Below, one piece after another: positions 1-9,556 of a stretch of 64,000 nucleotides of DNA. The position numbers and the translations under genes are program-made. Origin of the DNA: an uncultured SAR86 cluster bacterium (GTDB taxonomy: Bacteria > Pseudomonadota > Gammaproteobacteria > Magnimaribacterales > D2472); NCBI GenBank assembly GCA_902630885.1, contig CACOWI010000003.1, positions 1 through 64,000 on the forward strand, in the 5' to 3' direction. The notes below the pieces were generated by a model. The model was not told the origin of the DNA. It was given only the letters and a program-made list of their open reading frames with translations, and ran no database searches. Position 1 is the first letter of the stretch. Every line of letters starts with the position of its first letter.

Positions 1-3000
1 TGGTTGATTTTGAGGTGGCTGCTTCTAGTGGACTAGAATCCGTATCTTCTAAATCTATTACTGTCGATTTATCATCAGTCTCAGCTCAAAACGTTACTGT
101 TGACTACGCTGTTACTGGAACAGCAACCGGATCAGGCACTGATTACACTCTAGCTAATGGAACTCTTACCATAAATGCAGGATCATCAACTGGAACTATT
201 ACAGTAGCCGGGATTGTTAATGATGGAACTGATGAAGGAAATGAGACTGTTGTTTTGACTTTATCAAGTCCCAGTAATGCAACAGTCGGTAGCAATGATG
301 TTCATACATTCACAATTTTAGATCCTCTAGTTGCTCCAGATATAGAATTTGCAAATGCTAGCTCGAGCGGAGCTGAATCAGTATCCTCTAAAGATTTAAC
401 TATTGAACTGGATGCGTCAACCGGTTCTAACGTAACAGTTGATTATGCTATTACAGGTACAGCCACAGGATCAGGTACCGATTTTACTCTTGCAAACGGT
501 ACTGCAACTATAACAGCTGGCTCAACATCAACGACAATAACTATTGCTGGAATTGTTGATGACTCTCTGGACGAACCTAACGAGACAGTAATTGTTACTT
601 TATCTAATCCGTCTAATGCTAATCCAGGTTCTACTCTTGTTCACACCTATACCATTACTGATAATGATAATGCACCAGTGGTTGACTTTAATGATACCAG
701 TTCAAGTGAAGCTGAGTCAGTTTCCTCTAAAGATCTTACAGTAGATTTATCTGCAGCCTCAGGAAAAAATGTGACAATTGATTATGCTGTTACTGGTTCT
801 GCTTCAGGCTCTGGAACTGATTATACCCTTGCTAACGGCACCTTAAGTATTAACGCGGGCTCAACAAGTGGAATCATCAGTATATCAAGTATTATCGATG
901 ACTCGATTGATGAGTCTAATGAAACAGTTATTGTTACTTTATCAAATCCAAGTAATGCAACTCTTGGTAGCGATGATGCTCACACTTACACCATTATTGA
1001 TAATGATAATGCTCCAGTAGTTGATTTTAATGCCACTAGCTCAAGTGGAGCTGAATCAGTTACTTCTGCCGGTTTGACTGTTGATTTGTCTGCAGTCTCA
1101 GGACAAAATGTGACAGTTGATTATGCTGTAACTGGAACAGCAACTGGATCTGGTACCGATTACACCTTAGCCAATGGAACCCTAACTATTAATGCAGGTG
1201 AAACCAGCGGTACTATTACAATTGCTAGCATTGTTAACGACTCTTTAGATGAATCAAATGAGACTGTTATCGTCACTTTATCGAATCCAAGCAATGCAAC
1301 ACTCGGCAGTGATGATGCTCACACTTACACTATCACTGATAATGATAATGCTCCAGTAGTTGACTTCAATAGTACCAGTTCTAATGGTGCTGAATCCACC
1401 TCATCTAAACCTCTAACTGTAGATTTATCTGCAGCTTCAGGACAAAACGTAACAGTTGATTACGCAGTTACTGGAACAGCAACTGGATCTGGTACCGATT
1501 ATACCCTGGCTAACGGTACATTAACTATCAATGCGGGAGCAACAAGTGGGACTATTACGATTGCAGGTATTGTTGATGATGCGGCTGACGAAGCAAATGA
1601 AACCGTCATTTTAACTCTTTCAAATCCAAGTAATGCAACTTTGGGTAGTGATAGTGTTCACACATATACCATAAATGATAATGACAATGCACCAGTAGTT
1701 GATTTTAATACCACTAATTCAAGTGACGCTGAATCAGTATCTTCTGTAAGTTTGACTGTTGATTTGTCTGCTGCATCAAGTCAAGATGTTACAGTTGATT
1801 ATGCCGTAACGGGTACAGCGACTGGATCTGGCACAGATTACACCTTAGCTAATGGAACTTTAACAATTAGTGCTGGATCAACAACTGGGACTATAACAAT
1901 TGCAGGAATTATTGATGATTCTCTAGATGAGCCAAATGAGACTGTTATTGTTACATTATCGAATCCAAGTAATGCAACACTCGGAAGTGATGACACTCAC
2001 ACTTATACCATCACTGATAATGAAAGTACTCCAACTATTGATTTTAATACCACTAGCTCAAGTGGAGCTGAATCTGTTTCTTCCAAAGCTATAACGATAG
2101 ATTTGTCAGGTACGTCCAGTCAAAACGTTACAGTTGATTATGCTATTACAGGAACGGCGACTGGATCGGGCACTGATTACACCTTATCTAGCGGAACTTT
2201 AACTTTAAGTTCTGGATCGACATCAGGTACTATCACTATTGCCAGTATCGTTAACGACACCCTAGATGAAAACAATGAGACTGTGATCCTGACTCTATCA
2301 AATCCAAGTAATGCCATCTTGGGTAGTGATAGTGTTCACACATATACAATTTTTGATAATGACAATGCTCCAGTGGTTGACTTCAATGCTACTAGTTCCA
2401 ATGGGGCTGAGTCTGTACCAAGTAAAACTATCACAGTAGATCTCTCTGCAGTTTCAGCAAAAAATGTTTCGGTTAATTATGCTATCACCGGAACAGCAAC
2501 CGGATCGGGTAATGATTATACTTTAGCTGATGGAACGCTTACGATAAATGCTGGTGGAACTTCTGGTACGATCACTATCGCTAGTATTGTTGATGACTCT
2601 ATTGATGAAACAAATGAAACGGTTGTACTTACATTATCTAGCCCAAGTAATGCAACTTTAGGGAGTGATAGTATTCACACATACACTATTACTGATAATG
2701 ATAGTACTCCTACAATTGATTTCAATACTACTAGCTCAAGTGGTGCCGAATCTATTTCATCTAAAGCCATTACTGTTGATTTATCTGGATCATCTGGCGA
2801 AATAGTAACAGTCGACTATGCAGTCACAGGAACAGCCACTGGATTAGGTACAGATTATACTCTCGTAAATGGTACTTTAAGCATTCCAGCCGGCAACACT
2901 TCAAGTACAATTACAATTGCAAATATCATTAATGATACTACAGATGAGCCGGATGAGACGGTGATCATTACATTATCAAGTCCAAGTAATGCGACATTAG

Positions 3001-6000
3001 GTTCTAATACAGTTCACACTTACACAATTACTGATGATGATGATCAACCTGCAATCGAATTTGGTAACACAAGTTCGTCTGGTGCTGAATCTATTTCCTC
3101 GACAGCTATAACTGTAGATTTATCTGCAGCTTCAAGTAATAACATCACGGTAAATTACTCGGTTTCAGGTACAGCTTCAGGTTCAGGCACAGACTATACT
3201 TTAGCAAATGGAACCTTAACTATTAACGCTGGTGAAACAAGTGGCACCATTACTATAGCTGGTATTATTGATGACTTGCTTTCAGAAGGTAATGAAACTG
3301 TGATTTTAACCTTGTCAGATCCAAGCAACGCCACACTTGGCGATGACAGCGTGCATACTTACACTATCAATGACAATGACGGCACTCCAACAATAGGATT
3401 CTCTGCAACATCATCCTCTGATTTAGAATCAGCTTCTTCAATATCAATTGAAATTGTAATTCCATTTTCATCTGAAACTGATATTCAAGTTGATTATGTT
3501 GTAACTGGAACCGCGACTGGATCAGGAACCGATTATACACTTGATAATGGAACGGTCACAATAAGCGCTGGAGCCACTTCGGCAGCTATTACAATAAATA
3601 ATATCGTTGATGATTCGTTAGATGAAAATAATGAAACGATAGTTATCACATTGTTAAATCCAACTAATGCTAACCTAGGTGCAGATATTGTTCATACTTT
3701 AACTATCAATGATGACGACAGTCCTCCAGTTATAGATTTTAATTTAACAAACTCAAGTGGAGATGAAGCTACAACATCAAAGGCAATAACTGTTAATTTA
3801 TCAACACCATCAAGTAAGGACGTAACGGTAAACTATGCTGTTACAGGTACAGCAACTGGATCAGGTTCCGATTATATTTTAGACGATGGAACTCTTACTA
3901 TAAATGCTGGCACAACATCTGGAAGTATCATCATAGACAGTATTGCTGATGATTCTTTGGACGAACCAAACGAGACTGTAATTATTTCTTTATCAAATCC
4001 TAACAATGCAACTTTAGGAAGTGATAGCGTTCATACATATACCATAAATGATAATGATATTGGACCAGAGGTTGATTTCAATATCACTAGCTCAAGTGGA
4101 GCTGAATCAATTTCTTCTGTGGGTTTAACCGTAGATCTATCTGAAGTTTCAGGTCAAAATGTAACAGTTGATTACACTGTGACTGGAACAGCAACTGGAT
4201 CTGGCACAGACTTCACCTTAGCAGATGGAACACTCACAATTAATGCGGGTGAAACTAGTGGCACTATCACCATTAGCAATATTGTAGATGATTCAATCAC
4301 TGAAATTAATGAGACAGTAATTGTTACTCTATCAAATCCAAGCAATGCAAACTTGGGCATTGATAGTGTTTATACTTACACTATTAACGACAACGACAAT
4401 CCAACCATTGAATTCAATACCACTAGCTCAAATGGAGCTGAATCTGTCTCGTCAGCAGCTATAACTGTAGATTTATCAGGTGCATTTAGTCAAACTGTGA
4501 CAGTTAATTATACCGTCACCGGAACTGCAACAGGTTCAGGTACCGATTACACCTTATCTGATGGTACGCTTACGATAGATGCTGGTGAAATAGCTGGAGT
4601 TATTTCAATAACTGATATTGTTGATGACTTGTTAGATGAAGATAATGAGTCAGTTATTATAACCTTATCAAGTCCAAGTAATGCAATCTTGGGAGCTGAT
4701 ATTGTTCACACATACACCATTAATGATAATGATAATCTACCTGTAATAGATTTTAATGATATCAGCTCTGCTAGCGATGAACCTTCATCCGACATAAGTA
4801 TAACGGTTGATGTATCTGAGTTATCTGGTAGAGAAATTTCAGTGGACTATCAATTGACAGGTTCAGCAACCGGTTCAGGTATAGACCATGATTTAGAGGA
4901 TGGAACATTAATAATTAAACCTGGCGAAAATACTGGCATCATAACAATTCCCAATATTATTGATGATGATCTTGCAGAGGAAGATGAAACAATTGTCATA
5001 ACATTATCTAATCCAACTAATGCAACTCTAGGTGATGACTATACTTTTACTCATACAATATCGGCAAATGACGATGATAAAAGACCGATATTAATATCAA
5101 CCAGCCCGCAAGATGATAGTACAAGGGTTCCAATAGATAGCGATATAATTTTGACATTTGATAAAATTGTGAATTGCGTATCAGGCACCATTAATATTGA
5201 ATCAGAGGATGATTCTTCATCTTTTGCTGTAAGTTTGCCAAATGAAATTGTGACCGGTTGTGGGACAGAGACTATAACAATTAACCTACCTGTGGATCTT
5301 GAGTATGAAACCGATTATTACGTACTAATTGAAAATACAGTATTTGAAGACATATTAGGCAATTCTTTTAAGGGTATCAGTGACAAAAAAGAGTTTAATT
5401 TTAAAACTCCTATTATATTGACTGATCCAACTTTAAAGCAGCCTGTAATTGATAATGCAAAAGCTATGACACAGATTGCTACACGATGGGTTGATCGAAA
5501 TATTGATGTAATATCCAAAAGGATGAAGCTTTCATCGCGACAAGGCATGAGAGTTAATTTCAACAATAATATTATTGATTCAATGAGAACTATTGGTGTT
5601 AGCAATCTTGATGATAACAATGTTGAGTTGCCAATAGTTGAATTATGTACGATTAATTCTAGCGGTCCTAAAACCGATGAATCCCTAAAAATTAAAGTAC
5701 ATTTATCTAAAATTGCAGCTGAAAATATTATTGTAGATTTTGAAGTTACTGGCTCATCAGACATACAAAAATTTTCATATGGTGAGGGGATATTGAGTAT
5801 AGATGCCGGACTTAAATCTGCAATCATCACTATTGATGATATTCCACAAGATAAATATAGCTTTATACAGGGTGACAGAAAAATTATTGTTACTCTTTTA
5901 GAATCTTCTAATTCACTATTAGGCGACAATTTGGTATATACCCATACATTAACAGATGATGAAAAAATGTGGACAGACCCAAACACAAATTATTTCTGTA

Positions 6001-7133
6001 TATCAGATTTTGATAATCCAAAATCGTCAAAACCATCCATTGCAAAAACGTCTAATAAATTCGATATAGAAGAAGCTAATTGGCAAATTAATGATTCAGA
6101 GAAAGATTTTGAAGATACTAATTCTGAAATCAAAATTTCGAATACAAATGATGATATTGAACAGGCCGACAATACTCAAAATTTAGAAGAATTTAAATCA
6201 ACTATAAAAGATTGGGTATCAGACCCTATAAAAGTAACCGCTGATGGAGAACTTAAAGAAGTGATTGGTGATTGGACTGTATGGATTGATGGTGAATTTG
6301 GAGAATTCACTTTAGGAAAAACTAAACCTAGTCCAAGAATTCTTGATGAAAGATCCTTTCATATAGGTACTGATAAGTTATTAAGTAATGATGGGGATAT
6401 ATTTGGCTTTGCCTTGGGCTTGGGTGAAAGCAAACCAATAGACAGAAATTTTGACTCTCATGTAGAGTCCAGGAATTATAGCCTTTCAAGTTATGGAAAA
6501 TTTGATGGCTCAAGAGATGATTTACAATATATTTTTGGTATCAGCAAGTTAGAATTTAATACAGACAGATTAGATGGAGAAGAACTCTTGAAGGGTGAAC
6601 GAGAGGCGAATCAGCTTTATGGATCACTTGCTCTAATTGGCTCTGCAGCTAGGGAATCAAGTAATTGGCAAATTTCTCCTTATCTCAGAATCGATGGATC
6701 ATACACCGAGTTTGACAAATATAGTGAAATCGGAGGCGAGACTGCTTTAACTTTTGATGAGTTAACATTATCAAATGCTAAGGCATCAGTTGGAACAGAT
6801 ATTAGTTATCTATTTAAGAGATCAAAATATAATGTAATGCCATATATAACCATAGAATACGGCTTAGATTACTCAAAAACTACTAGCCAGAATATGTATT
6901 ACACTGTTGAAGGAGCTAATAAAAATTATGTGTTGGAGCTAGATGATGGAATGAAGGCTCATAATTGGGAAGTTGACATAGGATTGATGCTCGAAATCTT
7001 TTCTGCCATGAATACTAATATTGGTTGCAGATGGAATGGAAGATCAAGCTACTTTTCTGATTATTCAAGCATTTCTAATGATGATATCTCTTCGTCAGAA
7101 GTTTGTTTTCTTGAACTAATGTGGAATTTTTAA
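1..7133 (+). CDS. Calx-beta repeat autotransporter (type V secretion), 5' end missing
   Basis: The reading frame is open from the first base (in frame from base 3), so the gene starts upstream. The GTG at 15 lies inside a repeat (VDFE before it) and is not a real start. The visible 2,376 or so codons hold fifteen Calx-beta repeats (about 3-5078), each with a DD-x-DE-NET core and a closing DNDN-like acidic turn, as in calcium-binding beta-sandwich adhesins. Next come an SbsA-like Ig domain (about 5082-5406), a linker, a diverged sixteenth Calx-beta unit (about 5629-5960), an acidic linker and a C-terminal beta-barrel of about 290 residues (from about 6260) ending in aromatic Trp-Asn-Phe. The architecture is that of an autotransporter: a passenger displayed on the surface through an outer-membrane barrel. 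A role in adhesion or calcium-dependent surface structure is inferred from the family. The signal peptide cannot be seen. No transporter gene for type I secretion lies nearby. Confidence 0.88.
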   Translation, partial: VDFEVAASSGLESVSSKSITVDLSSVSAQNVTVDYAVTGTATGSGTDYTLANGTLTINAGSSTGTITVAGIVNDGTDEGNETVVLTLSSPSNATVGSNDVHTFTILDPLVAPDIEFANASSSGAESVSSKDLTIELDASTGSNVTVDYAITGTATGSGTDFTLANGTATITAGSTSTTITIAGIVDDSLDEPNETVIVTLSNPSNANPGSTLVHTYTITDNDNAPVVDFNDTSSSEAESVSSKDLTVDLSAASGKNVTIDYAVTGSASGSGTDYTLANGTLSINAGSTSGIISISSIIDDSIDESNETVIVTLSNPSNATLGSDDAHTYTIIDNDNAPVVDFNATSSSGAESVTSAGLTVDLSAVSGQNVTVDYAVTGTATGSGTDYTLANGTLTINAGETSGTITIASIVNDSLDESNETVIVTLSNPSNATLGSDDAHTYTITDNDNAPVVDFNSTSSNGAESTSSKPLTVDLSAASGQNVTVDYAVTGTATGSGTDYTLANGTLTINAGATSGTITIAGIVDDAADEANETVILTLSNPSNATLGSDSVHTYTINDNDNAPVVDFNTTNSSDAESVSSVSLTVDLSAASSQDVTVDYAVTGTATGSGTDYTLANGTLTISAGSTTGTITIAGIIDDSLDEPNETVIVTLSNPSNATLGSDDTHTYTITDNESTPTIDFNTTSSSGAESVSSKAITIDLSGTSSQNVTVDYAITGTATGSGTDYTLSSGTLTLSSGSTSGTITIASIVNDTLDENNETVILTLSNPSNAILGSDSVHTYTIFDNDNAPVVDFNATSSNGAESVPSKTITVDLSAVSAKNVSVNYAITGTATGSGNDYTLADGTLTINAGGTSGTITIASIVDDSIDETNETVVLTLSSPSNATLGSDSIHTYTITDNDSTPTIDFNTTSSSGAESISSKAITVDLSGSSGEIVTVDYAVTGTATGLGTDYTLVNGTLSIPAGNTSSTITIANIINDTTDEPDETVIITLSSPSNATLGSNTVHTYTITDDDDQPAIEFGNTSSSGAESISSTAITVDLSAASSNNITVNYSVSGTASGSGTDYTLANGTLTINAGETSGTITIAGIIDDLLSEGNETVILTLSDPSNATLGDDSVHTYTINDNDGTPTIGFSATSSSDLESASSISIEIVIPFSSETDIQVDYVVTGTATGSGTDYTLDNGTVTISAGATSAAITINNIVDDSLDENNETIVITLLNPTNANLGADIVHTLTINDDDSPPVIDFNLTNSSGDEATTSKAITVNLSTPSSKDVTVNYAVTGTATGSGSDYILDDGTLTINAGTTSGSIIIDSIADDSLDEPNETVIISLSNPNNATLGSDSVHTYTINDNDIGPEVDFNITSSSGAESISSVGLTVDLSEVSGQNVTVDYTVTGTATGSGTDFTLADGTLTINAGETSGTITISNIVDDSITEINETVIVTLSNPSNANLGIDSVYTYTINDNDNPTIEFNTTSSNGAESVSSAAITVDLSGAFSQTVTVNYTVTGTATGSGTDYTLSDGTLTIDAGEIAGVISITDIVDDLLDEDNESVIITLSSPSNAILGADIVHTYTINDNDNLPVIDFNDISSASDEPSSDISITVDVSELSGREISVDYQLTGSATGSGIDHDLEDGTLIIKPGENTGIITIPNIIDDDLAEEDETIVITLSNPTNATLGDDYTFTHTISANDDDKRPILISTSPQDDSTRVPIDSDIILTFDKIVNCVSGTINIESEDDSSSFAVSLPNEIVTGCGTETITINLPVDLEYETDYYVLIENTVFEDILGNSFKGISDKKEFNFKTPIILTDPTLKQPVIDNAKAMTQIATRWVDRNIDVISKRMKLSSRQGMRVNFNNNIIDSMRTIGVSNLDDNNVELPIVELCTINSSGPKTDESLKIKVHLSKIAAENIIVDFEVTGSSDIQKFSYGEGILSIDAGLKSAIITIDDIPQDKYSFIQGDRKIIVTLLESSNSLLGDNLVYTHTLTDDEKMWTDPNTNYFCISDFDNPKSSKPSIAKTSNKFDIEEANWQINDSEKDFEDTNSEIKISNTNDDIEQADNTQNLEEFKSTIKDWVSDPIKVTADGELKEVIGDWTVWIDGEFGEFTLGKTKPSPRILDERSFHIGTDKLLSNDGDIFGFALGLGESKPIDRNFDSHVESRNYSLSSYGKFDGSRDDLQYIFGISKLEFNTDRLDGEELLKGEREANQLYGSLALIGSAARESSNWQISPYLRIDGSYTEFDKYSEIGGETALTFDELTLSNAKASVGTDISYLFKRSKYNVMPYITIEYGLDYSKTTSQNMYYTVEGANKNYVLELDDGMKAHNWEVDIGLMLEIFSAMNTNIGCRWNGRSSYFSDYSSISNDDISSSEVCFLELMWNF
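3..5078 (+). repeat. Fifteen tandem 339-bp Calx-beta coding repeats
   Basis: Repeat units begin at the VDF/IDF/IEF codons at 3, 342, 681, 1020, 1359, 1698, 2037, 2376, 2715, 3054, 3393, 3732, 4071, 4407 and 4746. The spacing is exactly 339 bp (113 codons) except between 4071 and 4407, which is 336 bp, one codon shorter. Neighbouring units share long identical runs of DNA, for example around GGAACAGCAACTGGATCTGG in the units at 1020 and 1359. The last two units and the first are more diverged. The constant length points to amplification by unequal recombination, with units kept in register by the protein fold. Assemblers may collapse or expand such an array. Confidence 0.95.
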
Positions 7134-7152
7134 TAGCTCACTCTAAGGCTAT

Positions 7153-7263
7153 CTAATTGATTATCCCAAAGTATAAAAACACAAACCATAAACTATAATA
7201 AACTATTGCTCCTCCCATTAATCCTATTACTACCATCAAAAGTCTTGTTGTTAATTTTTTCAT
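7153..7263 (-). CDS. Possible 36-residue single-span membrane protein
   Basis: This small open frame starts with ATG at 7263, five bases after the stop codon of the flavin monooxygenase on the same strand, and ends with TAG at 7153. The peptide begins MKKLTTRLL, then has one hydrophobic span (about residues 8-34, with GLMGGA, two Tyr and a Trp) and ends GIIN. A basic N-terminus followed by one span predicts an N-in membrane peptide. There is no clear Shine-Dalgarno sequence, only an A/T-rich lead, but few genes here have one. It fills most of the space between the monooxygenase and the autotransporter. No family is recognised, and it could be chance coding in AT-rich DNA. Confidence 0.45.
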   Translation of the reverse strand: MKKLTTRLLMVVIGLMGGAIVYYSLWFVFLYFGIIN

Positions 7264-7268
7264 TTTAA

Positions 7269-8726
7269 TTAATTGTTAGTTTTTTTTGAGCTATAGAAGT
7301 TTAGATTATTATCATTTATTGAAAATAATCTTACAGCAAAAATATCTCTTAAATAGTTTTGATAATTTTTCCAAGGTGCTTTATTTCCTTGTCTTGGCAT
7401 ATGGTGAAGCCCTCTCTTAAAGTACCCTGATGTAAAGTCAATTAACTTGTCATCTCCATAAGCGTCTTCATCATCTAAAGGCTCGCAACAATCGACTCCC
7501 TTTTTATCCATTAAATTGATTAATCTACAAACATACTCACATGTAAGATCAGCTCTGAGGGTCCAAGAAGCATTTACATATCCAAATGAAATTGCAAAGT
7601 TTGGCACACCACTTAACATCATGCCTTTATATGTGAGCCTATTATGCGGTTCAACTTTAATATTATCGATAGTTACATTTATATCATTTAATGAATTAAG
7701 CTCAATTCCTGTTGCTGTGATAATAATATCTGCTTCAACTTTTTCTCCAGAATTAAGCAGGACCCCATCTGACTGAAATTCATTTATAGTATCTGTAATT
7801 ATTGAAGCTTTATTATTGTTTATTGCTTCAAATAAATCGCTATCAGGAACTAAGCATATTCTTTGGTCCCATGGCTTGTATGACGGAGTAAAGTGTTTAT
7901 CTATATCATAATTTGAACCAAGTTCATTTCTTGCTAGATCTAATATTTTGTTTTTCGTTCTTTCAGGATATTTTCTTGCCATAAAAAAAGTAAAACTTTG
8001 CCAAAGAATATTTTTCCATCTAATTAAAAAATATGTAAATTTAACAGGAAGTATTTTTCTTAAAAATTTGTTAATACTATCTTCACTGGGTCCAGATACT
8101 ACATAAGTAGGAGATCTTTGTATCATAAAAACGTGATTCGCTTTTTGTGCAATAGCTGGAACAATTGTAATTGCAGTAGCACCGCTGCCAATGACGGCAA
8201 TCTTTTTATTTTCATATTCAATCGAGTCATCCCAAAATTGTGGATGTATTATTTGACCTTTAAAATTATCTTGATTTTTAAAATCAGGTTTATGAGGTTT
8301 TGTATAGCTATAATATCCGCCACATAGAAATAAAAAATTACATGTCATATTTATTTTCTTATCATTAAAATTTACCTCAAGCTCCCAAATAGAATTCTCT
8401 GAATTCCAATTTGCAGAAGTTACTTTATGACTTAGTAGAATATTTTCATCAAGTTCATTTTCATTAACCGTTTCATGAAGATATTCCATTATTGATGGAC
8501 CGTCTGCAATAGATTTATCGTGTATCCATGGTTTAAATCTAAATCCAAGTGTATGCATGTCTGAATCAGATCGTATTCCAGGATATTTAAACAGATCCCA
8601 AGTACCACCAATATTTTCTCTGCCCTCAAGTATTGAGAAAGATTTATTTTTACAAGATTTTTTTAAATTATAACCGGCAGCAATACCAGAAATACCAGCT
8701 CCGACTATGATTACATTTTTATGCAT
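7269..8726 (-). CDS. Flavin-containing monooxygenase, type I Baeyer-Villiger class
   Basis: A 485-residue cytoplasmic flavoenzyme. The N-terminal FAD Rossmann motif is GAGISG (residues 9-14), followed by GGTWDLFKYPG (40-50), which is typical of the class. The Baeyer-Villiger fingerprint F-x-G-x3-H-x3-W-D is complete: Phe155, Gly157, His161, Trp165, Asp166. A second dinucleotide motif, GSGATA (180-185), would bind NADPH. The family inserts one oxygen atom from O2 beside a ketone to give an ester or lactone; some members oxidise heteroatoms. Length is close to the usual 490-550. The substrate cannot be predicted. It is divergent from the SGNH hydrolase gene, with 50 bases between starts, and is followed at five bases by a possible 36-residue membrane protein. 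Confidence 0.92.
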   Translation of the reverse strand: MHKNVIIVGAGISGIAAGYNLKKSCKNKSFSILEGRENIGGTWDLFKYPGIRSDSDMHTLGFRFKPWIHDKSIADGPSIMEYLHETVNENELDENILLSHKVTSANWNSENSIWELEVNFNDKKINMTCNFLFLCGGYYSYTKPHKPDFKNQDNFKGQIIHPQFWDDSIEYENKKIAVIGSGATAITIVPAIAQKANHVFMIQRSPTYVVSGPSEDSINKFLRKILPVKFTYFLIRWKNILWQSFTFFMARKYPERTKNKILDLARNELGSNYDIDKHFTPSYKPWDQRICLVPDSDLFEAINNNKASIITDTINEFQSDGVLLNSGEKVEADIIITATGIELNSLNDINVTIDNIKVEPHNRLTYKGMMLSGVPNFAISFGYVNASWTLRADLTCEYVCRLINLMDKKGVDCCEPLDDEDAYGDDKLIDFTSGYFKRGLHHMPRQGNKAPWKNYQNYLRDIFAVRLFSINDNNLNFYSSKKTNN

Positions 8727-8776
8727 ACCTTAAATATTAGTAACCTTATGTGTTTGTGATGAGTTAAAATTTAATT

Positions 8777-9556
8777 ATGAAAATCATTTTACTATCAATA
8801 TTACTATTTTCTAATACTTTATTTTCATTAGATATCAAAGTTGACTCATTAAATAACAAAACACCTGAAAGGATTTTATTTGTAGGAAATAGTTACCTAT
8901 ATTATAACGATAGTTTGCATAACCATGTCAGAAGAATGCTTGAGGAACTATACTCATATAAGATTGATACTAGTAATTACAAAATGGTAACAATAAGTGG
9001 TTCAAGACTTGAACATCATGATATAAAACATTCTTTAAATCATTCAAAGCTTGGTGCAGAAAAACCCTTTGAATTGGTTATTCTTCAAGGTGGCAGTGGA
9101 GAAACCAATTCTCTATTGGAAAGAGAAGTATTTGCTGATAAAGCAAATGAAATGATAAACAAAATTCATTTAACAGGAGCCGAAGCTGCGTTATACATGA
9201 TTCATGCTTATGTAGAACCTCATAAACATACAAATCCCCAAATGATCAAAGATATTAAAAAAATGTATATTGATGCGGCTAACAAAAACGATGTCTTAGT
9301 AATTCCAGTAGGTGTTGCTTTTGAGAATGCTTATTTTAAAAACCCAGATATTAAACTTCATAAAGAATATGATGGATCGCATCCTAGTTTGCTTGGTACA
9401 TATTTAGCAGCATGTGTAGTCTACTCAAGCATTACACAAGAATCACCTATGAAAATAAACTATAACTATTTTGATAATATTAGCGATGAGGATAGAAAAT
9501 TTCTCCAAAAGATTGCTCATCAAACTGTTGAGAGTTTTTATAATATAAAATTATAA
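8777..9556 (+). CDS. Secreted SGNH/GDSL-fold hydrolase (DUF4886-like)
   Basis: A 259-residue protein with an N-terminal signal peptide (about residues 1-18, MKIILLSILLFSNTLFS). The SGNH block I is GNS-Y with nucleophile Ser39, and block V is DGSH with Asp199 and His202, giving a plausible Ser-Asp-His set. The LQGGSGE stretch (103-109) sits where the family has its oxyanion-hole Gly. Members are periplasmic or secreted esterases, lipases or carbohydrate deacetylases; the substrate is unknown. The 3' end overlaps the alternative oxidase gene on the other strand by six bases. It is divergent from the Baeyer-Villiger-type monooxygenase, whose products would be esters, but the two proteins are predicted to sit in different compartments. 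Confidence 0.75.
   Translation: MKIILLSILLFSNTLFSLDIKVDSLNNKTPERILFVGNSYLYYNDSLHNHVRRMLEELYSYKIDTSNYKMVTISGSRLEHHDIKHSLNHSKLGAEKPFELVILQGGSGETNSLLEREVFADKANEMINKIHLTGAEAALYMIHAYVEPHKHTNPQMIKDIKKMYIDAANKNDVLVIPVGVAFENAYFKNPDIKLHKEYDGSHPSLLGTYLAACVVYSSITQESPMKINYNYFDNISDEDRKFLQKIAHQTVESFYNIKL

Noticed and set aside
3-5078. Tandem repeats as a CRISPR array or satellite DNA
   Set aside because: The 339-bp units are in frame, encode Calx-beta domains and have no spacers.
5318-5986. 222-codon open frame on the minus strand inside the autotransporter gene
   Set aside because: It is antisense to a continuous, clearly coding frame, has no recognisable domain, and repeated coding DNA with few stops on the other strand readily gives such frames.
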